Source of the DNA: Betaproteobacteria bacterium
Lineage (GTDB): Bacteria > Pseudomonadota > Gammaproteobacteria > Burkholderiales > SG8-39
DNA length: 6,027 nt
Direction of reading: 5' to 3'
Assembly (NCBI GenBank): GCA_029865405.1
Contig: JAOUGZ010000187.1
Span: forward strand, 1 to 6,027
Shown here: positions 1-6,027 of the stretch, piece after piece
Layout: each line of letters begins with the position of its first letter
Position numbering within the stretch: position 1 is the first letter of the stretch
The notes under the pieces: model-generated
Databases searched by the model: none
The model's input: the letters and a program-made list of their open reading frames with translations, nothing else
What the model was told of the DNA's origin: nothing
Program-made: the position numbers and the translations under genes

Positions 1-2
1 CC

Positions 3-1322
3 GGCGGCGCCGATGCCGGCCGCTTCGTCATCGACCCCGACTCGGGCGTGCTGAGCTTTGTTGCGGCGCCCGACTTCGAGAACCCGACCGACGTCGATCT
101 TGACAACGTATACGAGGTGACGGTGCAGGTGAGCGATGGGGTCGGCGGTGTGGACACCCAGACCCTTGCCATCACTGTCGCGGATGCCAACGATGCGCCG
201 GTGGCGGCGAACGACATCATTCCCGCGACCGGTGGCGGGCCGATCCGCGTGGCTGTGGTGGGTGGCAGCGCGAGCAGCTATCTCGACGCGGCGTTGCAGT
301 TAGCCGTCACGGGCGTAATCGAAGCCACCGCGATCCTCGTCACGGCGTTCACGACGGTCGAACAGTGGAACGCGGCGTTCGCCGGCTACAACGTGGTGGT
401 CATCGGCGAAAACGGCGGCACTGGCAGCGACTATGACGGTTCGCAGGTTTTCGCTGCGCTCAGAGGATTCGTCGATCTGGGTGGCGGAGTGATCACGACG
501 GGGGTGTTCGCCGGCAAGATTGCTGCGTACAGCACTGAGGCGACGCGGGCGGATGCCGACTACATTAGCCCGGCGGGAAGTTCGGCGGCGGGCTCCATCT
601 TTGCGCCGTCGGGAAATACCATCTCGACCTCCGGTTCCTCGCACCCCATCGCGGGCGGCATCACGAGCTACGCGGCGCAGGGACCCCATGAGGTGGCGGC
701 GGTAACCGATACGACCGCCACCGTGCTGGCGACCGATGGCGACGGGCGCGCAGCGATCGTGTACGACGAAGTAGGACTGGGTCGTACCGTCTACCTGGGC
801 TCGCTGCACATGGCGGCTGCCGGTTCGCCCTTCTTCTCGGAACTGACCCGTTCCGGCACCGTGGACCAGATCTTCGAGCAGGCGGTGGTGTGGTCGGCAG
901 GCGACCTGGGCAGCGGCGCGACGACCGACGAGGACACGATCTACGTCATCGACGACGCAGTGCTGCTCGCCAACGACACGGACGTCGAGGGCGATCTGCT
1001 CTCGATATTCTCGGTTTCAGCGACCAGTGCGCTCGGCGCAGCAGTCTCGATCAACAGCGCCGGCGATATCGTCTACGACCCGACCGCGGCCGCGCTTCTG
1101 CAACTGCTGGCCGCGGGCGAGACCACCGTCGATACCTTCGACTACACGGTCATCGACGGCAAGGGTGGCGAGGACACGGCGACCGTGCAACTTTCGGTCG
1201 CGGGCCGCGCTGAGCCGGCGGCCCCGGCGGGCACCGTCCTCGCGTCGTTCGACGAGCCCCTGGACTCCGGGTTGAGCGCGCTCTGGAATCCGGGTTCACC
1301 GGACGCCGACGCGCTACTCTAG
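3..1322 (+). CDS. Large cadherin/VCBS-type repeat protein with GATase1-like domain, 3' end (5'-truncated)
   Basis: Only the last 439 residues are visible; the frame is open from the window edge, so the gene starts outside. The GTG at 48 is an internal valine, not a start. Residues 1 to about 66 are the end of a cadherin-like module, closing with the Ca2+-binding linker type DANDAPV. Residues 80-301 form an alpha/beta domain with hydrophobic strands (RVAVVGG, YNVVVIG), a glycine-rich turn (DLGGGVITTG) and an SSHPIAGGI motif, typical of GATase1/ThuA-like folds. Residues 305-401 are another Ig/cadherin-like module (DEDT, LLANDTDVEGD, DTFDYTVIDGKGG). The last 38 residues are a proline/alanine-rich tail ending DADALL. 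No cysteine occurs. The likely role is a secreted or surface adhesin exported by the type I system encoded on the opposite strand; that is inferred from context and tail. The GATase1-like domain recurs in the next gene. Adhesin function is unproven. Confidence 0.85.
   Translation, partial: GGADAGRFVIDPDSGVLSFVAAPDFENPTDVDLDNVYEVTVQVSDGVGGVDTQTLAITVADANDAPVAANDIIPATGGGPIRVAVVGGSASSYLDAALQLAVTGVIEATAILVTAFTTVEQWNAAFAGYNVVVIGENGGTGSDYDGSQVFAALRGFVDLGGGVITTGVFAGKIAAYSTEATRADADYISPAGSSAAGSIFAPSGNTISTSGSSHPIAGGITSYAAQGPHEVAAVTDTTATVLATDGDGRAAIVYDEVGLGRTVYLGSLHMAAAGSPFFSELTRSGTVDQIFEQAVVWSAGDLGSGATTDEDTIYVIDDAVLLANDTDVEGDLLSIFSVSATSALGAAVSINSAGDIVYDPTAAALLQLLAAGETTVDTFDYTVIDGKGGEDTATVQLSVAGRAEPAAPAGTVLASFDEPLDSGLSALWNPGSPDADALL
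240..905 (+). repeat. GATase1/flavodoxin-like domain, copy 1 of 2
   Basis: This coding segment is paralogous to 2821-3492 in the downstream gene. Shared landmarks in the same order are [24 protein letters not shown], an SxxH motif, YAAQGx[22 protein letters not shown](L/V)HM and VDQIFE. The DNA still shares short exact blocks, for example the 16-mer at 864-879 and 3454-3469. By eye roughly half the residues match, so the duplication is old. The position following the glycine-rich turn, where class I amidotransferases carry their nucleophilic cysteine, is Thr-Thr-Gly here, so glutaminase chemistry is unlikely. The fold assignment is by motif pattern only. Confidence 0.7.
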
Positions 1323-1357
1323 CCGCCGGCCCGGGCGTGCCGCCGGCGCCCGGCGGC
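1322..1357 (+). terminator. GC-rich hairpin at the stop codon, possible terminator
   Basis: The 7-nt arm GCCGCCG at 1322-1328 pairs with CGGCGGC at 1351-1357, with GGCG/CGCC able to pair further in across a bulge. The left arm begins on the last base of the TAG stop. Only two T residues follow, so this is not a canonical rho-independent terminator. In DNA this GC-rich such stems also arise by chance. Confidence 0.3.
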
Positions 1358-1551
1358 TTCCGGAAGACACGCCTGCGTTCGAGCCCCGCCGGCGCCTGCC
1401 CGGCGCGGCGCGCTAGCCGTTACCGCTTACACTCGTTTTCACTCTGCGGCGAGCGCGCCGCCGCCTCGAGCGCATGCAGGGAATTTTCCACATAGCGCAA
1501 GGTTCCTGACACACGCCGCGATAGCCGCTATCCATAATCCGCTCGCGTCCA
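1323..1551 (+). other. Intergenic region between the two repeat-protein genes
   Basis: The first half is very GC-rich and holds short stems: the hairpin over the preceding stop, GCGCC/GGCGC at 1392-1406, and GCGGCG-AGCG-CGCCGC at 1446-1461. From about 1480 the composition becomes less GC-rich (GAATTTTCCACATAG, then CCATAATCC), as expected of a promoter region for the downstream RTX gene. I see no tRNA, small ORF of conviction or insertion-sequence end here. Confidence 0.6.
1520..1538 (+). promoter_or_regulatory. 13-bp inverted repeat abutting a -10-like box
   Basis: GATAGC-C-GCTATC at 1520-1532 is a perfect 6-bp inverted repeat with a single central base. It runs directly into CATAAT (1533-1538), a reasonable -10 hexamer about 45 bases before the chosen start at 1582. 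A -35-like CTGACA lies at 1506-1511, but the 21-base spacer is too long for a good sigma70 promoter. The repeat could be an operator for control of the RTX gene. The evidence is one symmetrical site only. Confidence 0.25.
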
Positions 1552-1581
1552 ATGACGGACGTGTCACGTGGAACGGCGCAA

Positions 1582-3777
1582 ATGACCATTCTTGCTCTGA
1601 ATATCGGCACCAACGGGGACGACGTCCTCGGCGGTACTGCGGGCACCGACATCATCCTGGGCGGGAATGGCGACGACATCATCGACGGCGGCGAAGGCAA
1701 CGACCTCCTGCTCGGTGGCAACGGCAGCGACACGATGGACGGCGGTTCCGGCAATGACCTCCTGTCCGGCGGCAACGGTAGCGACACGCTCGACGGCGGC
1801 GAAGGCAACGACTTCCTCGACGGCGGCAATGGCGACGACACACTCGATGGCGGCGAAGGCAGCGACATCGTCCTCGGCGGCAACGGCAACGACACGTTCA
1901 ATTACACCGTGTCGGAAAACGTGGACTCGTCCGACTTCTACGACGGCGGCAAGAACCTCGATACGCTGCAGCTCACGCTGACTTCGGCCGAGCTGCTGCT
2001 CGCGCAGTCGGACATCGCCGCGTTCCAAGCCTTCCTCACGAGCGGCGCAAAGTATTTCCAGTTCCAGAGCTTCAACCTCACGGTCACCAACTTCGAGTAT
2101 CTCAAGATCGTGGAGATCGTGACCAATACCGAGCCGGTGGCGATCGACGATGTCCATACGGCGAACGAAGACCAGTCGACTGCTGGCAACGTTCTCGCCA
2201 ACGACGAGGACCTCGAGGACGGGAAGCCGGTGTCAGTGAGCTCGGTGAACGGCGAAGCCGTAAACGTGAATGCCCTGATCACGCTGGCTTCGGGCGCCCT
2301 GCTGACCGTGAACGAGGATGGCAGCTTCACGTACGACGCCAACGGCATATTCGAACACCTTGGCGACGGCGAGACCGGGCACGACAGCTTCACCTACACC
2401 GCGCTCGACGCGCAGGGCGCGGAAAGCAATACGGCTACGGTGATCATCGATGTCGCCGGCGCGAATGATGCGCCGGTCGCCAAGGACGACGCCTTTACGA
2501 CCGACGAGGACACCGCGACATCGAGCGGCAACCTGCTCAAGAACGACACCGACGCCGAGAACGGGCAACCCACTAAGATCAGCGCCGTCAACGGTTCGGC
2601 GGACAACGTGGGCAAGACGATTGAGCTCAAGTCGGGCGCGCTGCTGACCGTCAACGCCGACGGCAGCTTCAACTACGACCCCAACGGCAAGTTCGAGCAT
2701 CTGGGGAACGGCCAGCAAGTCACGGACAGCTTCACGTATGTCGCCAGCGATTCGCAGGGTGCGGCCAGCACGCCTGCGGCCGTCACGTTCACCATCACTG
2801 GCGTGGACGACGCGCCCGCCGGGATCAAAGTCGCCGTCGTGGGTGGCACGAGAAGCATCGTTGATGCCGCGGCGGAGCAGCTCACGGACAGCACCGCGTT
2901 CAAGTTCGCGGCCACCGCGCTTCTCGTATCGGAGATTGCAGACTGGACGAGCGCGTTCGCCACCTACGACGTCGTGGTCATCGGCGACAGCGGCTTCGAC
3001 TTCGCCTACGCTGGTTCCCCGATCTTCTCGGCGTTGAAGTCTTTCGTCGACCTGGGTGGTGGCGTGGTCAGCACCGGGGTTTACGCGAAAGCACTCTTTT
3101 CCACCGGCTACGGCGGCCTGGGCAGCGACGCTGACTACATCACCCCGGTTTCGGTTTCGGCCACCGGCTACTTCCTCTACGTAGCCCCGAATTCCACGAT
3201 TACGATCTCCGATTCCACGCACCAGATCGCCGGCAGCATCAAGACCTACGCTGCGCAGGGGTACCATGAGGTCGCGCTGGCCAAGGATGCTGACGCCAAT
3301 ATCCTGGCGACGGACGCCACCGGACGCGTGGCGATCGCGTACGACGACGACGTAGGGTTGGGGCATGGGCGCACCGTCTATCTGGGCTCGGTGCACATGG
3401 GCGCGGACTCCATTTTCGGCGGGGACAAGACCCGCACCGAGGATAGCGCCGTCGACCAGATCTTCGAGCGCGCCGTTGCCTGGGCGGCCGGCGGCGGCAC
3501 TGCCCCGGCAGCCACGGCCGCGCCGAGCCTCGAGGTCGCCGCTGCCGTAGAGGTAGTCGATCAGTTCAACTTCGACGCACTGCCGGCAACCGACCCGGTG
3601 ATCAGCGACGCCGAGAGCATCGACCTCGAATTCACGCTCGCCAAGGTCGAGAGCGACGCCGCCGAAGCTCAGCCTGTGGATACGGCAGACGTCGTGCCGG
3701 CCGCCGGCCCGGACTATGCCGACAGCAGCGACGCGTACCCGGTCGTCGTGGCCACGGCGGACGCCACCCTGCTATAG
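1582..3777 (+). CDS. RTX-type type I secreted repeat protein (RTX, two VCBS/cadherin-like modules, GATase1-like domain)
   Basis: This is a complete protein of 731 residues. I chose ATG 1582 because GGA (1570-1572) lies at Shine-Dalgarno distance; the in-frame ATG at 1552 has no such site and would add ten residues. There is no signal peptide and no cysteine. Residues 9-107 are eleven RTX nonapeptides of the GGxGxDxUx type, which in this family fold into a Ca2+-binding beta-roll outside the cell. Residues 108 to about 181 form a linker ([13 protein letters not shown], then an aromatic-rich stretch) of a kind that often follows RTX arrays. Residues 182-294 and 295-408 are tandem VCBS/cadherin-like modules. 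Residues 414-637 are a GATase1-like alpha/beta domain paralogous to that in the upstream gene. The tail is strongly acidic and ends TADATLL, a plausible uncleaved type I export signal. It likely travels through the exporter encoded convergently. Function beyond a Ca2+-dependent secreted or surface protein is unknown. Confidence 0.9.
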   Translation: MTILALNIGTNGDDVLGGTAGTDIILGGNGDDIIDGGEGNDLLLGGNGSDTMDGGSGNDLLSGGNGSDTLDGGEGNDFLDGGNGDDTLDGGEGSDIVLGGNGNDTFNYTVSENVDSSDFYDGGKNLDTLQLTLTSAELLLAQSDIAAFQAFLTSGAKYFQFQSFNLTVTNFEYLKIVEIVTNTEPVAIDDVHTANEDQSTAGNVLANDEDLEDGKPVSVSSVNGEAVNVNALITLASGALLTVNEDGSFTYDANGIFEHLGDGETGHDSFTYTALDAQGAESNTATVIIDVAGANDAPVAKDDAFTTDEDTATSSGNLLKNDTDAENGQPTKISAVNGSADNVGKTIELKSGALLTVNADGSFNYDPNGKFEHLGNGQQVTDSFTYVASDSQGAASTPAAVTFTITGVDDAPAGIKVAVVGGTRSIVDAAAEQLTDSTAFKFAATALLVSEIADWTSAFATYDVVVIGDSGFDFAYAGSPIFSALKSFVDLGGGVVSTGVYAKALFSTGYGGLGSDADYITPVSVSATGYFLYVAPNSTITISDSTHQIAGSIKTYAAQGYHEVALAKDADANILATDATGRVAIAYDDDVGLGHGRTVYLGSVHMGADSIFGGDKTRTEDSAVDQIFERAVAWAAGGGTAPAATAAPSLEVAAAVEVVDQFNFDALPATDPVISDAESIDLEFTLAKVESDAAEAQPVDTADVVPAAGPDYADSSDAYPVVVATADATLL
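1606..1902 (+). repeat. RTX nonapeptide array, 11 units of 27 bp
   Basis: The units read [90 protein letters not shown] and GGNGNDTFN. The Gly and Asp positions that ligate Ca2+ in RTX beta-rolls are kept in nearly every unit; the first two are degenerate. From the third unit on, N-type and E/S-type units alternate, giving a 54-bp higher-order period. Confidence 0.95.
2125..2805 (+). repeat. Tandem pair of VCBS/cadherin-like modules
   Basis: Two copies of about 113 residues run head to tail at 2125-2463 and 2464-2805. Each goes through (N)xxPVAxDD, a DED motif, a (V/L)LxND(E/T)D turn, [15 protein letters not shown], YDxNGxFEHLG and DSFTYxAxDxQGA. The asparagine/aspartate-rich linkers between units (GANDAP, GVDDAP) suit Ca2+ binding. 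These modules are typically stalk or adhesin repeats of large type I secreted proteins. Confidence 0.85.
2821..3492 (+). repeat. GATase1/flavodoxin-like domain, copy 2 of 2
   Basis: This is the second copy of the domain at 240-905. It keeps the beta strands (KVAVVGG, YDVVVIG), the glycine-rich turn [19 protein letters not shown], the HEVA motif and TVYLGSVHM. It differs by a three-residue GHG insertion before RTVYLG and by indels in the DADYI region. No cysteine is present. Three histidines (547, 562 and 605 from the start at 1582) match those of copy 1. Confidence 0.7.
3772..3777. other. Palindromic CTATAG shared by two convergent stop codons
   Basis: The hexamer is its own reverse complement. 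Its right half is the TAG stop of the RTX gene on the plus strand, and its left half read on the minus strand is the TAG stop of the adaptor gene. The two coding regions therefore overlap by exactly these six bases, with no intergenic space for a terminator between them. Confidence 0.9.
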
Positions 3778-5079
3778 CGGCTCGCGCATCCCACGCCTGA
3801 GGTAGGACGTGACAGGCGCGAGGATGTAGTCGAAGGCCGTGCGGCTGTCGGTGCGGATGTACACCTCGGCCGGCATGCCGGCCTGCATGCGCAGGTTGCC
3901 CGCGTCCACGAGCGCGTCCGCGCCCACGTCCACGTGCACCACGTAGTACGGCGCTCCGGACTGCGTGTCCACCATGCGATCCGCGGATACGTACTGCACC
4001 TTGCCAGCGACCAGCGGCGTAGTCCGGGTCTGATAGGCCGTCAACCGAACCTCGGCCACCGACCCCGCGCGCACGTGGTTGATGTCCTCCGGCCGGATGC
4101 GCGCCTCGACGATGAGCGTCTTGTCCTCGGGCACGATCTCCATCAGCACTTCGCGCGGCCCGATCACTGAACCCGGCGAGAACACGCGCATGCCCACGAC
4201 CTCGCCGGCGATCGGCGAAGTGATGCGCTGGCGGTCGGACGCGTCCTTCGACGGCCGCAGCCGCTCTTCGAGATCGAACAGGCGCGTGCTCGCCTCCTTC
4301 AGCTCGTCGGTCGCGCTCTGCACGTAGGTGTTGCGTTGCGCCAGCACGCGCAGCTCGAGTTCGGACGCGCGCTGGCGCGTTTTCGCAAGCTCGGCGCGGT
4401 GTTCCTCCCAGCGCGCCTCGTACTCGGCGACCGCGCGTTCGAGGCTCATCAGCCGGGTCTTCTGCACGAAACCCTGCTGCAGGAGCTGCTGGTTCACCGC
4501 CAGCTCCTCCTTCTGCGACTTGAGCGCGCGCGCCTCGGCGGCGATCTGCCCGTCGAGCGCCTTTGCTTCGTCCTCGGTCTGGCGGATCTGCTTCCGGAGC
4601 ACGGCGATCTGGCTGTCGAGGGCTTCGCGCCGCGCGCGAAACAGCGCCGACTCGCGTTGCAGGAGCTCGGCGACCTTCGGCTCGCCGCGGCGAGCCGCGA
4701 GCTCCGGCGGGAACGCCACTGCGGGCAGGATGGCGCGCTCGGCCTCCAGGCGCGCCACCTTGGCGCGCTCGCCGTCGTGCTGGGTGCGCAACAGGTCCAG
4801 CGTCGCGTCGAGGCGCACGTCGTCGATGACGACCAGGACCTGGCCCTGGCGCACGTGCTCGCCGTCGCGCACCAGGAGCTGCTTCACGATACCGCCTTCC
4901 TGGTGCTGGACCACCTTGCGGTTCATGTCCACCTTGACGAAGCCCGGGGCGATCACGGCGCCGGAGAGCGGCGCTAGCGCGAGCCAGGTGCCGATGAGCG
5001 CCAGGCCCAGCAGGACCACGCCAAGGCCGGTACGCGCGATGCGCGTCAGCTCGCCGCCGTCCTTGCGCGCTTCGCTCAG
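3772..5079 (-). CDS. HlyD/PrtE-family type I secretion periplasmic adaptor (membrane fusion protein)
   Basis: This protein bridges the ABC exporter to a TolC-type outer-membrane channel. It has 435 residues if it starts at CTG 5079, close to the usual 430-450. Residues 1-17 are a charged cytoplasmic tail, about 18-38 one membrane helix ([21 protein letters not shown]), and 47-88 the first lipoyl half ([24 protein letters not shown]). A long Glu/Arg/Gln-rich coiled-coil hairpin spans about 95-280. The second lipoyl half follows ([12 protein letters not shown]), then a beta-barrel and the family C-terminal signature around 400-420 ([19 protein letters not shown]). The first ordinary start is GTG 5019, but it falls inside the membrane helix and lacks a ribosome site. 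The upstream codons look coding (mostly G/C in third position) and encode the expected basic tail. CTG 5079 overlaps the TGA of the exporter gene as CTGA, preceded by a G-run. The family call is firm; the start is less so. Confidence 0.9.
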   Translation of the reverse strand: MSEARKDGGELTRIARTGLGVVLLGLALIGTWLALAPLSGAVIAPGFVKVDMNRKVVQHQEGGIVKQLLVRDGEHVRQGQVLVVIDDVRLDATLDLLRTQHDGERAKVARLEAERAILPAVAFPPELAARRGEPKVAELLQRESALFRARREALDSQIAVLRKQIRQTEDEAKALDGQIAAEARALKSQKEELAVNQQLLQQGFVQKTRLMSLERAVAEYEARWEEHRAELAKTRQRASELELRVLAQRNTYVQSATDELKEASTRLFDLEERLRPSKDASDRQRITSPIAGEVVGMRVFSPGSVIGPREVLMEIVPEDKTLIVEARIRPEDINHVRAGSVAEVRLTAYQTRTTPLVAGKVQYVSADRMVDTQSGAPYYVVHVDVGADALVDAGNLRMQAGMPAEVYIRTDSRTAFDYILAPVTSYLRRGMREPL

Positions 5080-6026
5080 GCGGCCCCCCGCACGGGTGCG
5101 ACGCGGGTGACGCGCGCCATGATCTCGGCGCGCGGGCCGAACATCTCGGCGACACCGTCTTTGAGGACGAGCAGCTTGTCCACGCCGCTCAGCAGCGACG
5201 GCCGGTGCGCGACGACCACCACCGTGACGCGGCTCTCCTTCAGGTCGCGCAGCGTGCGCACCAGCGCCTCGTCGCCCTCGGCGTCCAGGTTGGCATTCGG
5301 TTCGTCGAGCACCAGGAGCCGGGGCTCGCCGTAGAGCGCCCGCGCCAGCGCCACGCGCTGGCGCTGGCCGGGCGAGAGCGCAGCGCCCGCCTCGCCCACC
5401 TCGGTGTCGTAGCCCCGCGGCAGGCGCAGGATCATTTCGTGCGCGTGCGCGCGCTGTGCCGCGCGCACTACCGCCTCGCCATCGGGTTCGCCCAGGCGCG
5501 CAATGTTCCCGGCCACCGTGCCGGCGAACAACCCCACGGACTGCGGCACGTAGCCGACGTACGGACCGAGGTCGGCACGCGCCCAGCTGGCGACGTCCGC
5601 GCCGTCCAGGCGCACCGCGCCCGCTGCGGGCTTCCAGACGCCGACGACCAGCCGCGCCAGGGTCGACTTGCCCGCCGCGGTCGGCCCGATGACGCCGAGC
5701 GCCTCGCCTGGCTGCAGCTCGAAGGACACGCCGCGCAGGGCGGGCCGTTCCGCCCCCGGAAAGCCGTACACGACGCGCTCTGCCGTCACCCGCCCCTGCG
5801 GCGCCGGCAGCGGCGTTCCGGACTGCGCCGGTGGATTGGCGGCGAGGAGCTTGTGCAGCCGTTGCCAGGCGCCGCGCACCTCGACCAGGTTGCGCCAGCC
5901 TGCCACCAGCATCTCGACCGGCGCGAGCGCGCGCCCGAGGATGATGGTGGCGGCGATCATCACGCCGGCCGACAGGTGCTGCACGATGACGAGGTACGCG
6001 CCCGTGCCCAGCATCGCCATCTGGAT
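5076..6026 (-). CDS. PrtD-family type I secretion ABC transporter, C-terminal part (5'-truncated by window)
   Basis: This is the inner-membrane ATPase that powers type I export and recognises the C-terminal signal of the cargo. The frame runs off the window, so the start and most membrane helices are missing; the ATG at 6020 is internal. Numbered from that ATG, residues 1-60 are the last transmembrane segment and exit (GAYLVI, GVMIAATIILGRALAPVE), a hallmark of the PrtD group. The nucleotide-binding domain is complete: Walker A GPTAAGKST 112-120, Q-loop Gln160, signature LSPGQRQR 215-222 (Pro replaces the usual second residue Gly), Walker B LLVLDE 235-240 with catalytic Glu240, D-loop PNANLDAEGD, and switch His272. 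The DEPNANLD motif is typical of protein-exporting members. The gene precedes the adaptor gene on the same strand and overlaps it, so the two are surely co-transcribed. Its stop is TGA 5076-5078. Confidence 0.93.
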   Translation of the reverse strand: MQMAMLGTGAYLVIVQHLSAGVMIAATIILGRALAPVEMLVAGWRNLVEVRGAWQRLHKLLAANPPAQSGTPLPAPQGRVTAERVVYGFPGAERPALRGVSFELQPGEALGVIGPTAAGKSTLARLVVGVWKPAAGAVRLDGADVASWARADLGPYVGYVPQSVGLFAGTVAGNIARLGEPDGEAVVRAAQRAHAHEMILRLPRGYDTEVGEAGAALSPGQRQRVALARALYGEPRLLVLDEPNANLDAEGDEALVRTLRDLKESRVTVVVVAHRPSLLSGVDKLLVLKDGVAEMFGPRAEIMARVTRVAPVRGAA

Positions 6027-6027
6027 G

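Noticed and set aside
48..50. GTG at 48 as the start of the first gene
   Set aside because: The frame is open upstream to the window edge and the residues before it (ADAGRFVIDPDSG) complete a cadherin-like strand, so the gene begins outside the window.
1552..1581. ATG at 1552 as start of the RTX gene
   Set aside because: It has no Shine-Dalgarno-like sequence, and it adds ten residues of no evident family pattern. ATG 1582 has GGA at suitable distance. The earlier start cannot be fully excluded.
1413..1901. Minus-strand frame with repeated Leu-Pro-Ser-Pro-Pro motifs
   Set aside because: It is the antisense reading of the RTX nonapeptide array; the apparent proline-rich repeat is a by-product of the 27-bp period.
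1606..1902. Short-period tandem repeats considered as a CRISPR array
   Set aside because: The 27-bp units are contiguous without spacers, vary between copies, and encode RTX nonapeptides in frame.
2233..3396. Long minus-strand reading frame (387 codons) opposite the VCBS and GATase1-like regions
   Set aside because: It lies wholly antisense to a well-supported gene, is rich in Arg, Val, Gly and Asp, and has no domain pattern. Its resemblance to the minus-strand frame at 300-809 is a mirror of the duplicated sense domain.
4336..4977. Plus-strand frame of 213 codons antisense to the adaptor coiled coil
   Set aside because: The leucine/arginine-rich pattern mirrors the coiled-coil codons on the other strand. 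There is no independent start context or family signature.
3632..5155. Minus-strand frame of 507 codons overlapping the adaptor gene in another frame
   Set aside because: The product is Arg/Ala/Pro/Gly-rich, as expected of a shifted frame in high-GC DNA, and it overlaps the HlyD-family gene with its full set of motifs.

Overview
The window is high-GC bacterial DNA, by eye well above 60% GC with strong G/C preference at third codon positions. Its gene content is that of a Gram-negative bacterium, most likely Pseudomonadota. The inner-membrane ABC exporter and HlyD-type adaptor only make sense with an outer membrane. I cannot fix the genus; a beta- or gammaproteobacterium is my guess.

Layout. 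(1) Positions 3-1322 (+) hold the 3' end of a large secreted or surface repeat protein. It has a cadherin-like module, then a Rossmann/flavodoxin-like domain resembling class I glutamine amidotransferase (GATase1/ThuA-like) folds, then a second Ig/cadherin-like module and a short tail. (2) Positions 1323-1551 are a 229-base intergenic gap with GC-rich hairpins just after the stop and a less GC-rich leader with a 13-bp inverted repeat before the next gene. (3) Positions 1582-3777 (+) encode a complete RTX protein: eleven Ca2+-binding nonapeptides at the extreme N-terminus, a linker, two tandem VCBS/cadherin-like modules, a second copy of the GATase1-like domain and a very acidic tail. (4) Positions 3772-5079 (-) encode a HlyD/PrtE-type membrane fusion protein, convergent with the RTX gene and sharing a palindromic CTATAG that supplies both stop codons. 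(5) Positions 5076-6026 (-) hold the 3' part of a PrtD-type ABC exporter, overlapping the adaptor gene by 4 bp if the adaptor starts at an unusual CTG.

How the parts fit. ABC exporter plus adaptor are two of the three parts of a type I secretion system; the TolC-like outer-membrane channel is not in the window. The two repeat proteins next door have no N-terminal signal peptide (visible for the complete one), contain no cysteine, and end in similar small/hydrophobic tails (DADALL and TADATLL). That is what type I substrates look like, so the locus is best read as a secretion machine with two adjacent paralogous cargo proteins.

The most unusual element is the roughly 220-residue GATase1-like domain shared by both cargo proteins. 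It lacks the catalytic cysteine, keeps three histidines at matching places, and sits in a different domain order in each protein. The other notable points are the CTG start of the adaptor and the N-terminal placement of the RTX array.
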